Notes under the pieces: generated by a model | The model's input: the letters and a program-made list of their open reading frames with translations, nothing else | What the model was told of the DNA's origin: nothing | The model's database searches: none | NCBI GenBank assembly: GCA_945878705.1 | Contig: CAMCUE010000009.1 | Coordinates: 1-13,664 of the forward strand | Source: Ferrithrix thermotolerans DSM 19514 | Lineage (GTDB): Bacteria; Actinomycetota; Acidimicrobiia; Acidimicrobiales; Ilumatobacteraceae | Length of the DNA stretch: 13,664 bases | Direction of reading: 5' to 3' | Position numbers and translations under genes: made by a program | Shown: piece by piece, positions 5,786-12,625 of the stretch | Layout of the letters: each line of letters begins with the position of its first letter | Position numbering within the stretch: position 1 is the stretch's first letter

Positions 5786-6541
5786 TTGGCGTTCACGAGC
5801 AATCGTGTTCAGCGATTACGAAGACTATGCAATGACAAAGCCGAGCGCGCTCAAGAAAACGCATTCGTAATTGAAGGTGCAACTCTCATAGACGAAGCGA
5901 TTCGTGCAGGAATCGTAATTGAATCGCAATTTGTTGCGCCGGGTGCTAGTCCGTGTTCAGGTGCTGGTAGTGCAGTCAACGATCTAGCCGATGGAGTAAT
6001 GGCGCGCATTTCGTCAACGACATCTCCGCAGCCAGTAATTGCGATTGCACTAAAACCAAAACTTCACATCACCGACCTTGCTTTGGCAACTAGTGCACAA
6101 TGGATTGTCGTTGTTGACAAAATTTCAGACCCGGGAAATCTTGGCACTATTTTGCGTTCGGCAGAGGCTGCTGGTGCAACTGCTGTTGCTTTAACTTCTG
6201 GCACGGTAGATGCTTTCAGTCCGAAAGTTGTGCGCGCATCAGCAGGAGCCCTGTTTAATATTCTCGTGTATGAGGGAGTAACAATCGAAGAAATTAGCGA
6301 GATGGGTTTTGCGCTTTGGGGTTCGTCAAGCCATGAAATGCATAACTCCAGCGAATTCACTGTCGCCGACCTCTCGGGCAAAGTTGCGATCGTGCTCGGC
6401 AACGAAGCACACGGATTATCACCCAACATGAAACTTGATGGCTGGTTGACAATTCCGCATGCTGGTCGGGGCGAAAGCCTAAACGTTGCGATGGCAGCGA
6501 CACTCTTGTGTTTCGAAGTTAAACGTCAGCACGATATTTAG
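5786..6541 (+). CDS. SpoU/TrmH-family RNA 2'-O-ribose methyltransferase
   Basis: SAM-dependent RNA methyltransferase, probably acting on 23S rRNA, of the TsnR/RlmB-like group often found between rplT and pheS in Actinomycetota. An N-terminal L30e-like RNA-binding domain (residues 1 to about 95, including the ENAFVIEGATLIDEA segment) precedes the knotted SPOUT domain. Its three motifs are complete: motif 1 DPGNLGTILRSAEAAG (115-130), motif 2 LGNEAHG (204-210) and motif 3 IPHAGRGESLNVAMAATL (223-240). The length of 251 residues is ordinary. TTG at 5786 has no SD. An in-frame CTG at 5771 overlaps the rplT stop as CTGA and has AAAGGG 9 nt upstream, so the true protein may be 5 residues longer. 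The exact target nucleotide cannot be read from sequence. Confidence 0.9.
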   Translation: MAFTSNRVQRLRRLCNDKAERAQENAFVIEGATLIDEAIRAGIVIESQFVAPGASPCSGAGSAVNDLADGVMARISSTTSPQPVIAIALKPKLHITDLALATSAQWIVVVDKISDPGNLGTILRSAEAAGATAVALTSGTVDAFSPKVVRASAGALFNILVYEGVTIEEISEMGFALWGSSSHEMHNSSEFTVADLSGKVAIVLGNEAHGLSPNMKLDGWLTIPHAGRGESLNVAMAATLLCFEVKRQHDI

Positions 6542-6578
6542 CAGAATAATTAAACGCGACCAACTGCATCATTGAGAC

Positions 6579-6584
6579 TAAAGT
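6579..6584 (+). promoter_or_regulatory. Possible -10 box (TAAAGT) before pheS
   Basis: TAAAGT matches TANNNT and ends 9 bases before the pheS ATG, the same distance as the argC -10. No Shine-Dalgarno sequence is visible before pheS. The 52-nt gap (6542-6593) holds no T-box, no leader peptide and no terminator that I can see. No convincing -35 is present, so this is a weak call. Confidence 0.3.
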
Positions 6585-6593
6585 TAAATAGCG

Positions 6594-7622
6594 ATGTCTG
6601 ATCAATCAGTTGTTACTGCGATGACGCAAACTGTCGAGTTGGCGCAAAATAGCGCTTTAACTGCGATTGCTGCAACGAAAGACTTGTCTGCAGTTAAAAC
6701 TTTGACAGCGGATTTGAATAAAAAAGATAGCCCGCTAAATACTTTAAAGAGTGAGCTTGGCAAACTGACGTCTGTTGACGACAAACGCACGATGGGGCAG
6801 TTGTTGAATACTGCGTCACAGTCAGTTAACGCCGCGTTGCTGGCCAGGTCAACCGAACTTGAATCTTTAGAAATCTCCGCGCGGGTTGCTCGCGAAGCAA
6901 TGGATCTCAGTGAGTTCGCAACCCGACGCAGGCGAGGACACAGTCATATAGTTACTCAGGCGACTCAACGACTTGAAGATGTTTTTATCGGTCTCGGGTT
7001 TCAAATTGCTGAAGGCCCCGAGGTTGAGACAGATTTTTATAACTTCGAAGCATTAAATATGCCGAAGTCGCACCCGGCTCGCTCAGAGTTCGACACGATG
7101 TTTCTTGAATACGGCGACCCCGGTTCAATTTTGTTGCGCACGCACACTTCACCTGTGCAAATTCGTGTGATGCAGACATGGCAGCCACCGATCTATGCGA
7201 TTATGCCCGGCCGAGTTTTTCGTCGAGACACTCCAGATGCAACGCATATGCCAGTGTTTCATCAGATTGAAGGTTTAGTAATTGATCGTGGAATCACATT
7301 TGCGCATTTAGCCGGCACGATCGAAGCATTCACAAAGGCATTTTTCGGCAACGAATTCACCAGTCGCTTGCGTCCGTCGTTTTTTCCGTTCACTGAGCCG
7401 AGTGCAGAGTTTGATATTCGTCGGGCAGACGGTGAGTGGATCGAACTCGGTGGTTGTGGAATGGTGCATCCAAATGTTTTGATCAGCGGCGGCATCAACC
7501 CCGAAGAGTTCAGTGGTTTTGCTTTCGGATTCGGTATCGATCGCATGGCTAAAGAACGACACAATGTCGAAGATATTCGCGAAATGTACACCAATGACTT
7601 GCGCTTCTTGAGGCAGTTCTAA
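6594..7622 (+). CDS. pheS: Phenylalanyl-tRNA synthetase alpha subunit
   Basis: Catalytic subunit of the alpha2-beta2 enzyme that charges tRNA-Phe in the cytosol. Residues 1-100 form the helical N-terminal region; a coiled-coil arm is expected in this family. The class II core follows: motif 1 around GLGFQIAEGPEVETDFYNFE (134-152), then TSPVQIRVM (185-193), motif 2 GRVFRRDTPDATHMPVF (206-222) and motif 3 FGFGIDRMAKERH (311-323) with its arginine. The length of 342 residues is normal. The stop TAA is immediately followed by the ATG of pheT, consistent with co-translation of the two subunits. Confidence 0.97.
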   Translation: MSDQSVVTAMTQTVELAQNSALTAIAATKDLSAVKTLTADLNKKDSPLNTLKSELGKLTSVDDKRTMGQLLNTASQSVNAALLARSTELESLEISARVAREAMDLSEFATRRRRGHSHIVTQATQRLEDVFIGLGFQIAEGPEVETDFYNFEALNMPKSHPARSEFDTMFLEYGDPGSILLRTHTSPVQIRVMQTWQPPIYAIMPGRVFRRDTPDATHMPVFHQIEGLVIDRGITFAHLAGTIEAFTKAFFGNEFTSRLRPSFFPFTEPSAEFDIRRADGEWIELGGCGMVHPNVLISGGINPEEFSGFAFGFGIDRMAKERHNVEDIREMYTNDLRFLRQF

Positions 7623-10013
7623 ATGAAGATTTTAAATTCGTGGCTCAATGAGTTTGGTTCGTTTGGCACTGACACCGAGAAACTTGCCGCAGCAATGACA
7701 AATTTAGGACTTGCTGTTGAGTCGGTAACGAGTGTCGGCACGCCCGTCAAAGGCGTCGTTGTTGCCAAAGTTATACGCACCGAACGGCACCCAGATGCCG
7801 CAAAAGTTCACCGTGTATATGTCGACGCCGGTGACGGGGTTGAACTGCATGTTTGGTGTGGTGCATTCAATATGAAGCCGGGCGATTTGATTCCGTTGGC
7901 GACTCTCGGCACCACGATGCCAGACGGTCGAGTTATTACCCCTCGTGGAATTCTCGGTATCGAAAGCCACGGCATGCTTTGCTCAGGCATTGAAATCGGT
8001 TTAGATGCTGACGCCGACGGTATTTTGATTTTGCCGAGCACATTGAAACTAGGTGCCGATGTTTTCGAGGCACTTGGTGTAACTGCTGACACGGTTTTTG
8101 ATTTAGATGTAACCCGAAATCGCCCAGATTGCAATGGCTATCTTGGAGTGGCTCGCGATCTGGGTGCAAAACTCGGCGTCAAAGTTTCAGCACCTGCTTT
8201 AGACAAAGCAAAAAAGGGTAGTGCGCGTTCACTGAAAGTTGTAATCAGTGACAAAGAAAAATGCTCGCGTTACAACGCAACGGTGATGTCAGGTGTCGTC
8301 GTGACAAACTCTCCGGTATGGATTGCTCGCAGGCTGGTAAATAGTGGCATGCGACCAATTAATAATGTCGTTGACGCTTCAAATTTGGTGATGCTAGAAC
8401 TCAACCAACCGACTCACGCTTTTGATGCAGACAAGATCGCCAATGCATTTAAAATTCGGTGTGCGCGCGAAAAAGAAACCCTTGTTACGCTCGACGGTCA
8501 GACGCGAGAACTTGTATCTACAGATTTGTTGATCTGTGACGGCAAAGACATGCCAATCGGTTTGGCAGGTGTGATGGGTGGCCAAAGCACTGAGATCAGT
8601 TCGACCACCCGTGTGGTTGCTTTAGAAACGGCTTTCTTTGAATCGTCCGGTGTTGCAAGCACGGCGAATCGGCTCGGCTTGCGTTCTGAAGCATCGCTGC
8701 GCTTTGAGCGAGGCGTCGACCCTTACGGAGTAGACGATGCCGTGAGTCGATTTGCGGCGTTGTTGCGAGAGTCGTGTCCGAAACTAGTTGTGCACGCCAA
8801 AGCCACAGACGGTATAGAGAAGTCACTTCCACTTAAGCAACGAGTCGTTGGGTTACGCATCGCACAAGTCAACAGAGTTCTTGGCACAAAACTTTCGGCA
8901 AAGTCAGTTAGCACATTGCTCGCAAAGATTGGTTTCGTTACCAAGGCGACGAGTACTGGCAAAATTGTCACGCTCAAGATAGGTGTTCCTTCTTGGCGTC
9001 CGGACTGCCAAAGTGAAATTTACCTCGTTGAAGAAGTCGCACGTCATTATGGCTACGAAAACCTCGGCAAGATCGTGCCACAATCGACAATGCACGGACG
9101 GTTGTCGCCAATGCAACAGCGCCGACGAGAACTTCGCGAAGTGATAGTTGGTCTTGGTGTCAGTGAAGCAATGCCGAACCCTTTTCTAGCGCCAGGTGAT
9201 TTAACAAAATCTGGTTTAAGCGAAGAACTAGCAATTCGACTCGCTAATCCACTCGTGTTTGAAGAAAGCGTTTTACGAACTTCGCTGCGACCAGGTTTGT
9301 TGAAAGCAATCAGTTACAACCTTTCCCATCGCAATACAAATATTGGATTGTTTGAGATCGGGCATGTTTACCCCGCGCGCCAAGATCAGTCGACTGGCGA
9401 GTTGCCAGATGAATACGAAGTTTTATGCATAATTGCCGCTGGAGTGAACAGCGAGGTGGCAATGGATTGGTGGAGTCAGTTGTCTGTCACGATGGGGTTC
9501 GGGGCGCAGTTAGATCAAAAAAGTGTTGAACCTGGCTATCACTCGACACGCAGTGCATCGTTGCGTCGCGGCAAGCAACTACTCGGCAGTGTTGGAGAAA
9601 TTGATCCATTAGTTTTGGCAAGACACGACATCAATGTCTCGGTCGCATGTCTTGAACTGAACCTGACGGTGTCATTGAATGAAATTCCAAAGGTTTCAAC
9701 GGCTAAATCTGTTAGTCGATTTCCGCGCAGTGACTTCGATCTTGCATTTTCGCTTCCGCAAAATGAACCTGCAAGTTCGTTGCTTAAAGTTTTGCGCCAA
9801 GCATCTGGGCCAGAGTTGGTCGATATTTTGTTATTTGATATTTACCGCGCGCCTGGTGTCGATCAAGATCTGTCAGCAACTTCCCGAAGTTTGACATTTC
9901 GAATACAACTTCAAGCAAAAGATCGAACTCTCACCGACGCCGAAGTTTCCACGGCTCGTCAACGATGTATTGACGCTGCGACAAAACTTGGTGCACAATT
10001 CCGTACGGTTTAA
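7623..10013 (+). CDS. pheT: Phenylalanyl-tRNA synthetase beta subunit
   Basis: Large partner of PheS, with tRNA binding and editing functions. Domains in order: an EMAP-like tRNA-binding OB domain (about 40-150, with HPDAAKVHRV, CGAFNMKPGD and SHGMLCS), the B3/B4 editing domain (about 210-390, with GLAGVMGG at 313-320 and SEASLRFERGVDP at 355-367), a B5 domain (about 400-480, with PSWRPDC), the inactive class II-like core, and a C-terminal FDX-ACB domain (about 700-796, beginning SRFPRSDFDLAF). The length of 796 residues is complete. GAGG (7610-7613) lies 9 nt before the ATG, inside pheS. The wording of the OB domain resembles Acidimicrobiia proteins as I remember them. Confidence 0.97.
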   Translation: MKILNSWLNEFGSFGTDTEKLAAAMTNLGLAVESVTSVGTPVKGVVVAKVIRTERHPDAAKVHRVYVDAGDGVELHVWCGAFNMKPGDLIPLATLGTTMPDGRVITPRGILGIESHGMLCSGIEIGLDADADGILILPSTLKLGADVFEALGVTADTVFDLDVTRNRPDCNGYLGVARDLGAKLGVKVSAPALDKAKKGSARSLKVVISDKEKCSRYNATVMSGVVVTNSPVWIARRLVNSGMRPINNVVDASNLVMLELNQPTHAFDADKIANAFKIRCAREKETLVTLDGQTRELVSTDLLICDGKDMPIGLAGVMGGQSTEISSTTRVVALETAFFESSGVASTANRLGLRSEASLRFERGVDPYGVDDAVSRFAALLRESCPKLVVHAKATDGIEKSLPLKQRVVGLRIAQVNRVLGTKLSAKSVSTLLAKIGFVTKATSTGKIVTLKIGVPSWRPDCQSEIYLVEEVARHYGYENLGKIVPQSTMHGRLSPMQQRRRELREVIVGLGVSEAMPNPFLAPGDLTKSGLSEELAIRLANPLVFEESVLRTSLRPGLLKAISYNLSHRNTNIGLFEIGHVYPARQDQSTGELPDEYEVLCIIAAGVNSEVAMDWWSQLSVTMGFGAQLDQKSVEPGYHSTRSASLRRGKQLLGSVGEIDPLVLARHDINVSVACLELNLTVSLNEIPKVSTAKSVSRFPRSDFDLAFSLPQNEPASSLLKVLRQASGPELVDILLFDIYRAPGVDQDLSATSRSLTFRIQLQAKDRTLTDAEVSTARQRCIDAATKLGAQFRTV

Positions 10014-10034
10014 AATTGTTGGATGTCTTTTTAG

Positions 10035-10694
10035 ATGGCGAAACATCAGCACGCACTAAATAAAGGCGGCGATTCAAAACTTCGCTGTTTTTGGTGCGGG
10101 GATGATGATCTGTACGTTGCTTACCACGACTCACAGTGGGGTAGGCCAGTTGTTGATGACAATCAGTTGTTTGAAAAAATTTGTCTCGAAGGGTTTCAGG
10201 CTGGTTTAAGTTGGCTCACGATTTTGCGAAAGCGCGAGTCTTTTCGCCGGGCATTCAAGAAGTTTGACCCAAAAATAGTCGCAAAATTCACTGTGCGAGA
10301 TATAGATCGACTAGTCAAGGACGAGTCAATTATTCGACATCGCGGCAAGATCGAAGCAGCGATCAATAATGCTCAAGCAACACTCGAAGTGCAACGAGAA
10401 TTCGGTTCACTTAAACAATTTGTATGGTCATTTTGTCCTGATTTGGTTGCAAATTCGAAGCGCCACAACCCAAAACGAATCAGTGAAATCAAACCACAGA
10501 CTGTTGAGTCGTTGGCACTGTCAAAGGCTTTGCGCAGTCAAGGCTTCAAGTTCGTGGGCCCGACAACGATGTACGCAGCAATGCAGTCCCTTGGGCTGGT
10601 TAATGACCACTTTGACGGCTGTCATGTGCGTGAGATTTGTGAGAAACAGCAACTAGCGACGATTAAAAAGCTTCGAAAAAAGGTCGTTGCATAG
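10035..10694 (+). CDS. tag: DNA-3-methyladenine glycosylase I
   Basis: Base-excision repair enzyme that removes 3-methyladenine from alkylated DNA. The family pattern is complete: a CFWC start, YHDSQWGRPVVDD, LFEKICLEGFQAGLSWLTIL (recognition pocket), KRESFRRAF, IIRHRGKIEAAINNA, and FKFVGPTTMYAAMQSLGLVNDH. The four zinc ligands match E. coli Tag spacing: Cys18, His31 (13 apart), then His and Cys four residues apart in NDHFDGC. The length is 219 residues, with an N-terminal extension of about 14 residues. Only a weak GGAT precedes it. The gene sits between pheT and argC, an unusual neighbour. Its stop codon lies inside the argC operator, so it ends where the arginine promoter begins. Confidence 0.95.
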   Translation: MAKHQHALNKGGDSKLRCFWCGDDDLYVAYHDSQWGRPVVDDNQLFEKICLEGFQAGLSWLTILRKRESFRRAFKKFDPKIVAKFTVRDIDRLVKDESIIRHRGKIEAAINNAQATLEVQREFGSLKQFVWSFCPDLVANSKRHNPKRISEIKPQTVESLALSKALRSQGFKFVGPTTMYAAMQSLGLVNDHFDGCHVREICEKQQLATIKKLRKKVVA

Positions 10695-10703
10695 TTATGC
10701 AGA
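10686..10703. promoter_or_regulatory. Predicted ARG box 1 (ArgR operator)
   Basis: TGCATA-GT-TATGCA (10688-10701) is a perfect dyad within an 18-bp window. Its half-site resembles known ARG boxes (TGCATA/TATGCA type, as in Streptomyces and Bacillus AhrC sites). It overlaps the -35 hexamer of the argC promoter and includes the tag stop codon. Arginine-bound ArgR would be expected to repress argC here. Confidence 0.6.
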
Positions 10704-10715
10704 TAAGCGTATAAT
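10687..10715 (+). promoter_or_regulatory. argC promoter, sigma70-type
   Basis: TTGCAT (10687-10692), a 17-bp spacer, then a perfect TATAAT (10710-10715), ending 9 bases before the argC ATG. The start point would be about 10722, leaving a leader of 0-3 nt. No SD is present before argC, consistent with a near-leaderless transcript. This is the best promoter in the window. Confidence 0.7.
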
Positions 10716-10723
10716 CATACAAC
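10706..10723. promoter_or_regulatory. Predicted ARG box 2, imperfect
   Basis: GTAT-AATC-ATAC (10709-10720) is a second dyad covering the -10 box. Its centre is 20 bp from that of box 1, close to the 20-21 bp spacing of paired ARG boxes in other bacteria. Read in reverse complement, it matches box 1 at 11 of 18 positions. A pair of boxes over -35 and -10 suits cooperative ArgR hexamer binding. Confidence 0.45.
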
Positions 10724-10724
10724 T

Positions 10725-11747
10725 ATGATTTCCGTTGGTATTTTGGGCGCGTCTGGATATGTCGGCGCAGAACTTCTGCGTATTTGTGCAGCGCACCCCG
10801 AGTTCAAGGTTATTTATGCAACAGGTGATTCGCAGGCAGGGACGCTGGCTTCACTGTTGTACCCAAGTCTGACTGCTGCATATCCGAATTTAGTTTTTAA
10901 CGAATATTCAAAAGATGCGGCGATCAAATGCGATGTCGTATTTTTGGCCTTGCCACACGAAGCGAGTTTGGAGATTGTTCCAGAATTAGTGGGCAATGTT
11001 CGGCTAGTAGTTGACTGCAGTGCGGCGTTTCGCTTAAAAGATGCGTCGCTTTATCCAACTTGGTATGGATTCGAGCACACTCAACCCGCTGCGCTTGAGG
11101 CAGCCGTTTACGGTTTGCCCGAGTTGTATCGATCAGAACTTAAACAAGCAAAGTTGATTGCAACACCTGGCTGTTACGTGACAGCCGCGAGTTTGGCGCT
11201 CGCGCCACTTGTCAAAGCGGGAGTGATTTCAACAACCGGTGTCATAGTTGATGCTGCATCTGGTGTCTCTGGCGCAGGTCGTGCCGCGAAGAACAGCAAT
11301 TTATTTTGCACAGTTGACGAAGACTTCACGGCCTACGGGTTACTAGATCATCGTCACACTCCAGAAATTGAGCAGGTGACAGGTGCGCAAGTTTTGTTTA
11401 CTCCACACTTAGCGCCGATGAACCGCGGAATTCTGGCGACTTGCTATGCCCGACCAGTTGACGCCAAAACGACAAATACTGCATCGCTACTGGCTGTCTT
11501 AAGTCGTGCGTATGCAAAAGAACCGTTTGTCGTTGTTAGACCTGCGTCGCCGTCAACAAAAGCAACGCTTGGTTCTAACAGCGCACACTTGTCGGCGCGA
11601 TACGACGAGCGAACTGGATATGTGATTGTTCTTTGCGCAATAGATAACTTGGCCAAAGGTGCAGCCGGTGGGGCAGTGCAAGCAGCCAATGTCGCACTCG
11701 GGCTTGATGAAACTTTTGGTCTAAGCAAAGTTGGAATGTTTCCATGA
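10725..11747 (+). CDS. argC: N-acetyl-gamma-glutamyl-phosphate reductase
   Basis: Third step of arginine synthesis: NADPH-dependent reduction of N-acetylglutamyl phosphate to the semialdehyde. The NADP-binding GASGYVG is at residues 8-14. The catalytic cysteine is Cys150 in ATPGCYVTAASLAL. The histidine motif DHRHTPEI (208-215) and FTPHLAPMNRG (225-235) complete the active site, and a second nucleotide contact lies near GAAGGAVQAANV. The length of 340 residues is usual. It is the first gene of an operon with its own promoter and ArgR-like operator. Its TGA overlaps the argB ATG (ATGA). Confidence 0.97.
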   Translation: MISVGILGASGYVGAELLRICAAHPEFKVIYATGDSQAGTLASLLYPSLTAAYPNLVFNEYSKDAAIKCDVVFLALPHEASLEIVPELVGNVRLVVDCSAAFRLKDASLYPTWYGFEHTQPAALEAAVYGLPELYRSELKQAKLIATPGCYVTAASLALAPLVKAGVISTTGVIVDAASGVSGAGRAAKNSNLFCTVDEDFTAYGLLDHRHTPEIEQVTGAQVLFTPHLAPMNRGILATCYARPVDAKTTNTASLLAVLSRAYAKEPFVVVRPASPSTKATLGSNSAHLSARYDERTGYVIVLCAIDNLAKGAAGGAVQAANVALGLDETFGLSKVGMFP

Positions 11748-12610
11748 TCACTGACCCTCTGAATACAGCGAATTTACTGATCGAAGCGTTGCCGTATATT
11801 CAGCAGTTCGCGGGCAAAACAATCGTTGTCAAATACGGTGGCAATGCCTTGGCTGGGGCCAGCGACGACGATGCGATGGGTGCATTCGCTCGAGACATTG
11901 CTTTGTTGCATGCTGTTGGAATAAAACCTGTCGTTGTGCATGGTGGTGGACCACAAATTTCCGCGCTGATGGAACGCCTTGGAAAAACCCCAACATTTCA
12001 TAATGGTTTGAGAGTTACAGATGCTGAGACAATGGAGATCGTCAGCATGGTCTTGCTCGGCACTGTCAATCCACAAATTGTTTCGGCGATTAATCTGCAC
12101 GGAGCACCGGCGGTTGGTGTGTCTGGGCATGATGCCAAGATGTTCGAAGTTGCACCCCGTGACGAGTCTCTCGGTTTCGTCGGCGACATCACAAAAGTAG
12201 ACGCAACTATTGTCAAAGAACTTCTTGCTGATTCACGAGTACCAGTTGTGGCCACACTTGGAAGTCATTCTTCAGGAAAGGCTTACAACATTAATGCCGA
12301 CACAGCTGCTGGTGCACTTGCACAAGCACTGGGTGCAGAGAAATTGATTTATCTCACCGACATCGAGGGCGTTCGAACCAACAAGAGTGACGCCAGTTCG
12401 ATTGTTCGTCAAGCAACAACTTCGCAACTACGAACTCTGCTGACATCTGGGTCAATAGAGGGCGGGATGATTCCAAAAATCGAGAGTTGTATCGCCGCAA
12501 TTGACAGAGGTGTGCGTCGCGGACACATTCTTGATGGCCGAATCGCCCATGTGTTGTTGCTTGAGTTATTTACTGACTCGGGTGTTGGCACGATGGTTTC
12601 AAAGGGATAG
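11744..12610 (+). CDS. argB: N-acetylglutamate kinase
   Basis: Second step of arginine synthesis: phosphorylates N-acetylglutamate. Amino-acid-kinase motifs are VVKYGGNAL (28-36, phosphate-binding Lys30), VVVHGGGPQI (63-72), GLRVTDAETMEIVSMVL (88-104) and GSIEGGMIPKIESCI (236-250, Lys245). Before the kinase core there is an extra N-terminal helix (NTANLLIEALPYIQQFAG), the feature that lets arginine-sensitive hexameric kinases be feedback inhibited (known from Thermotoga and Pseudomonas). Inhibition by arginine is therefore likely. The length of 288 residues fits that class. It overlaps argC by 4 bases. The usual actinobacterial argJ is not between them. Confidence 0.97.
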   Translation: MITDPLNTANLLIEALPYIQQFAGKTIVVKYGGNALAGASDDDAMGAFARDIALLHAVGIKPVVVHGGGPQISALMERLGKTPTFHNGLRVTDAETMEIVSMVLLGTVNPQIVSAINLHGAPAVGVSGHDAKMFEVAPRDESLGFVGDITKVDATIVKELLADSRVPVVATLGSHSSGKAYNINADTAAGALAQALGAEKLIYLTDIEGVRTNKSDASSIVRQATTSQLRTLLTSGSIEGGMIPKIESCIAAIDRGVRRGHILDGRIAHVLLLELFTDSGVGTMVSKG

Positions 12611-12625
12611 GAAAACCAGAAATTT

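Noticed and set aside
7262..7594. 110-codon minus-strand frame inside pheS
   Set aside because: Antisense to the catalytic motifs of PheS; a shadow of its codon bias.
9995..10032. Possible terminator at the end of pheT (ACAATT...AATTGT arms followed by a T-run)
   Set aside because: The stem is A/T-rich with a large internal bulge, the T-run is 8 nt away, and it would lie between pheT and tag. Too weak to call.
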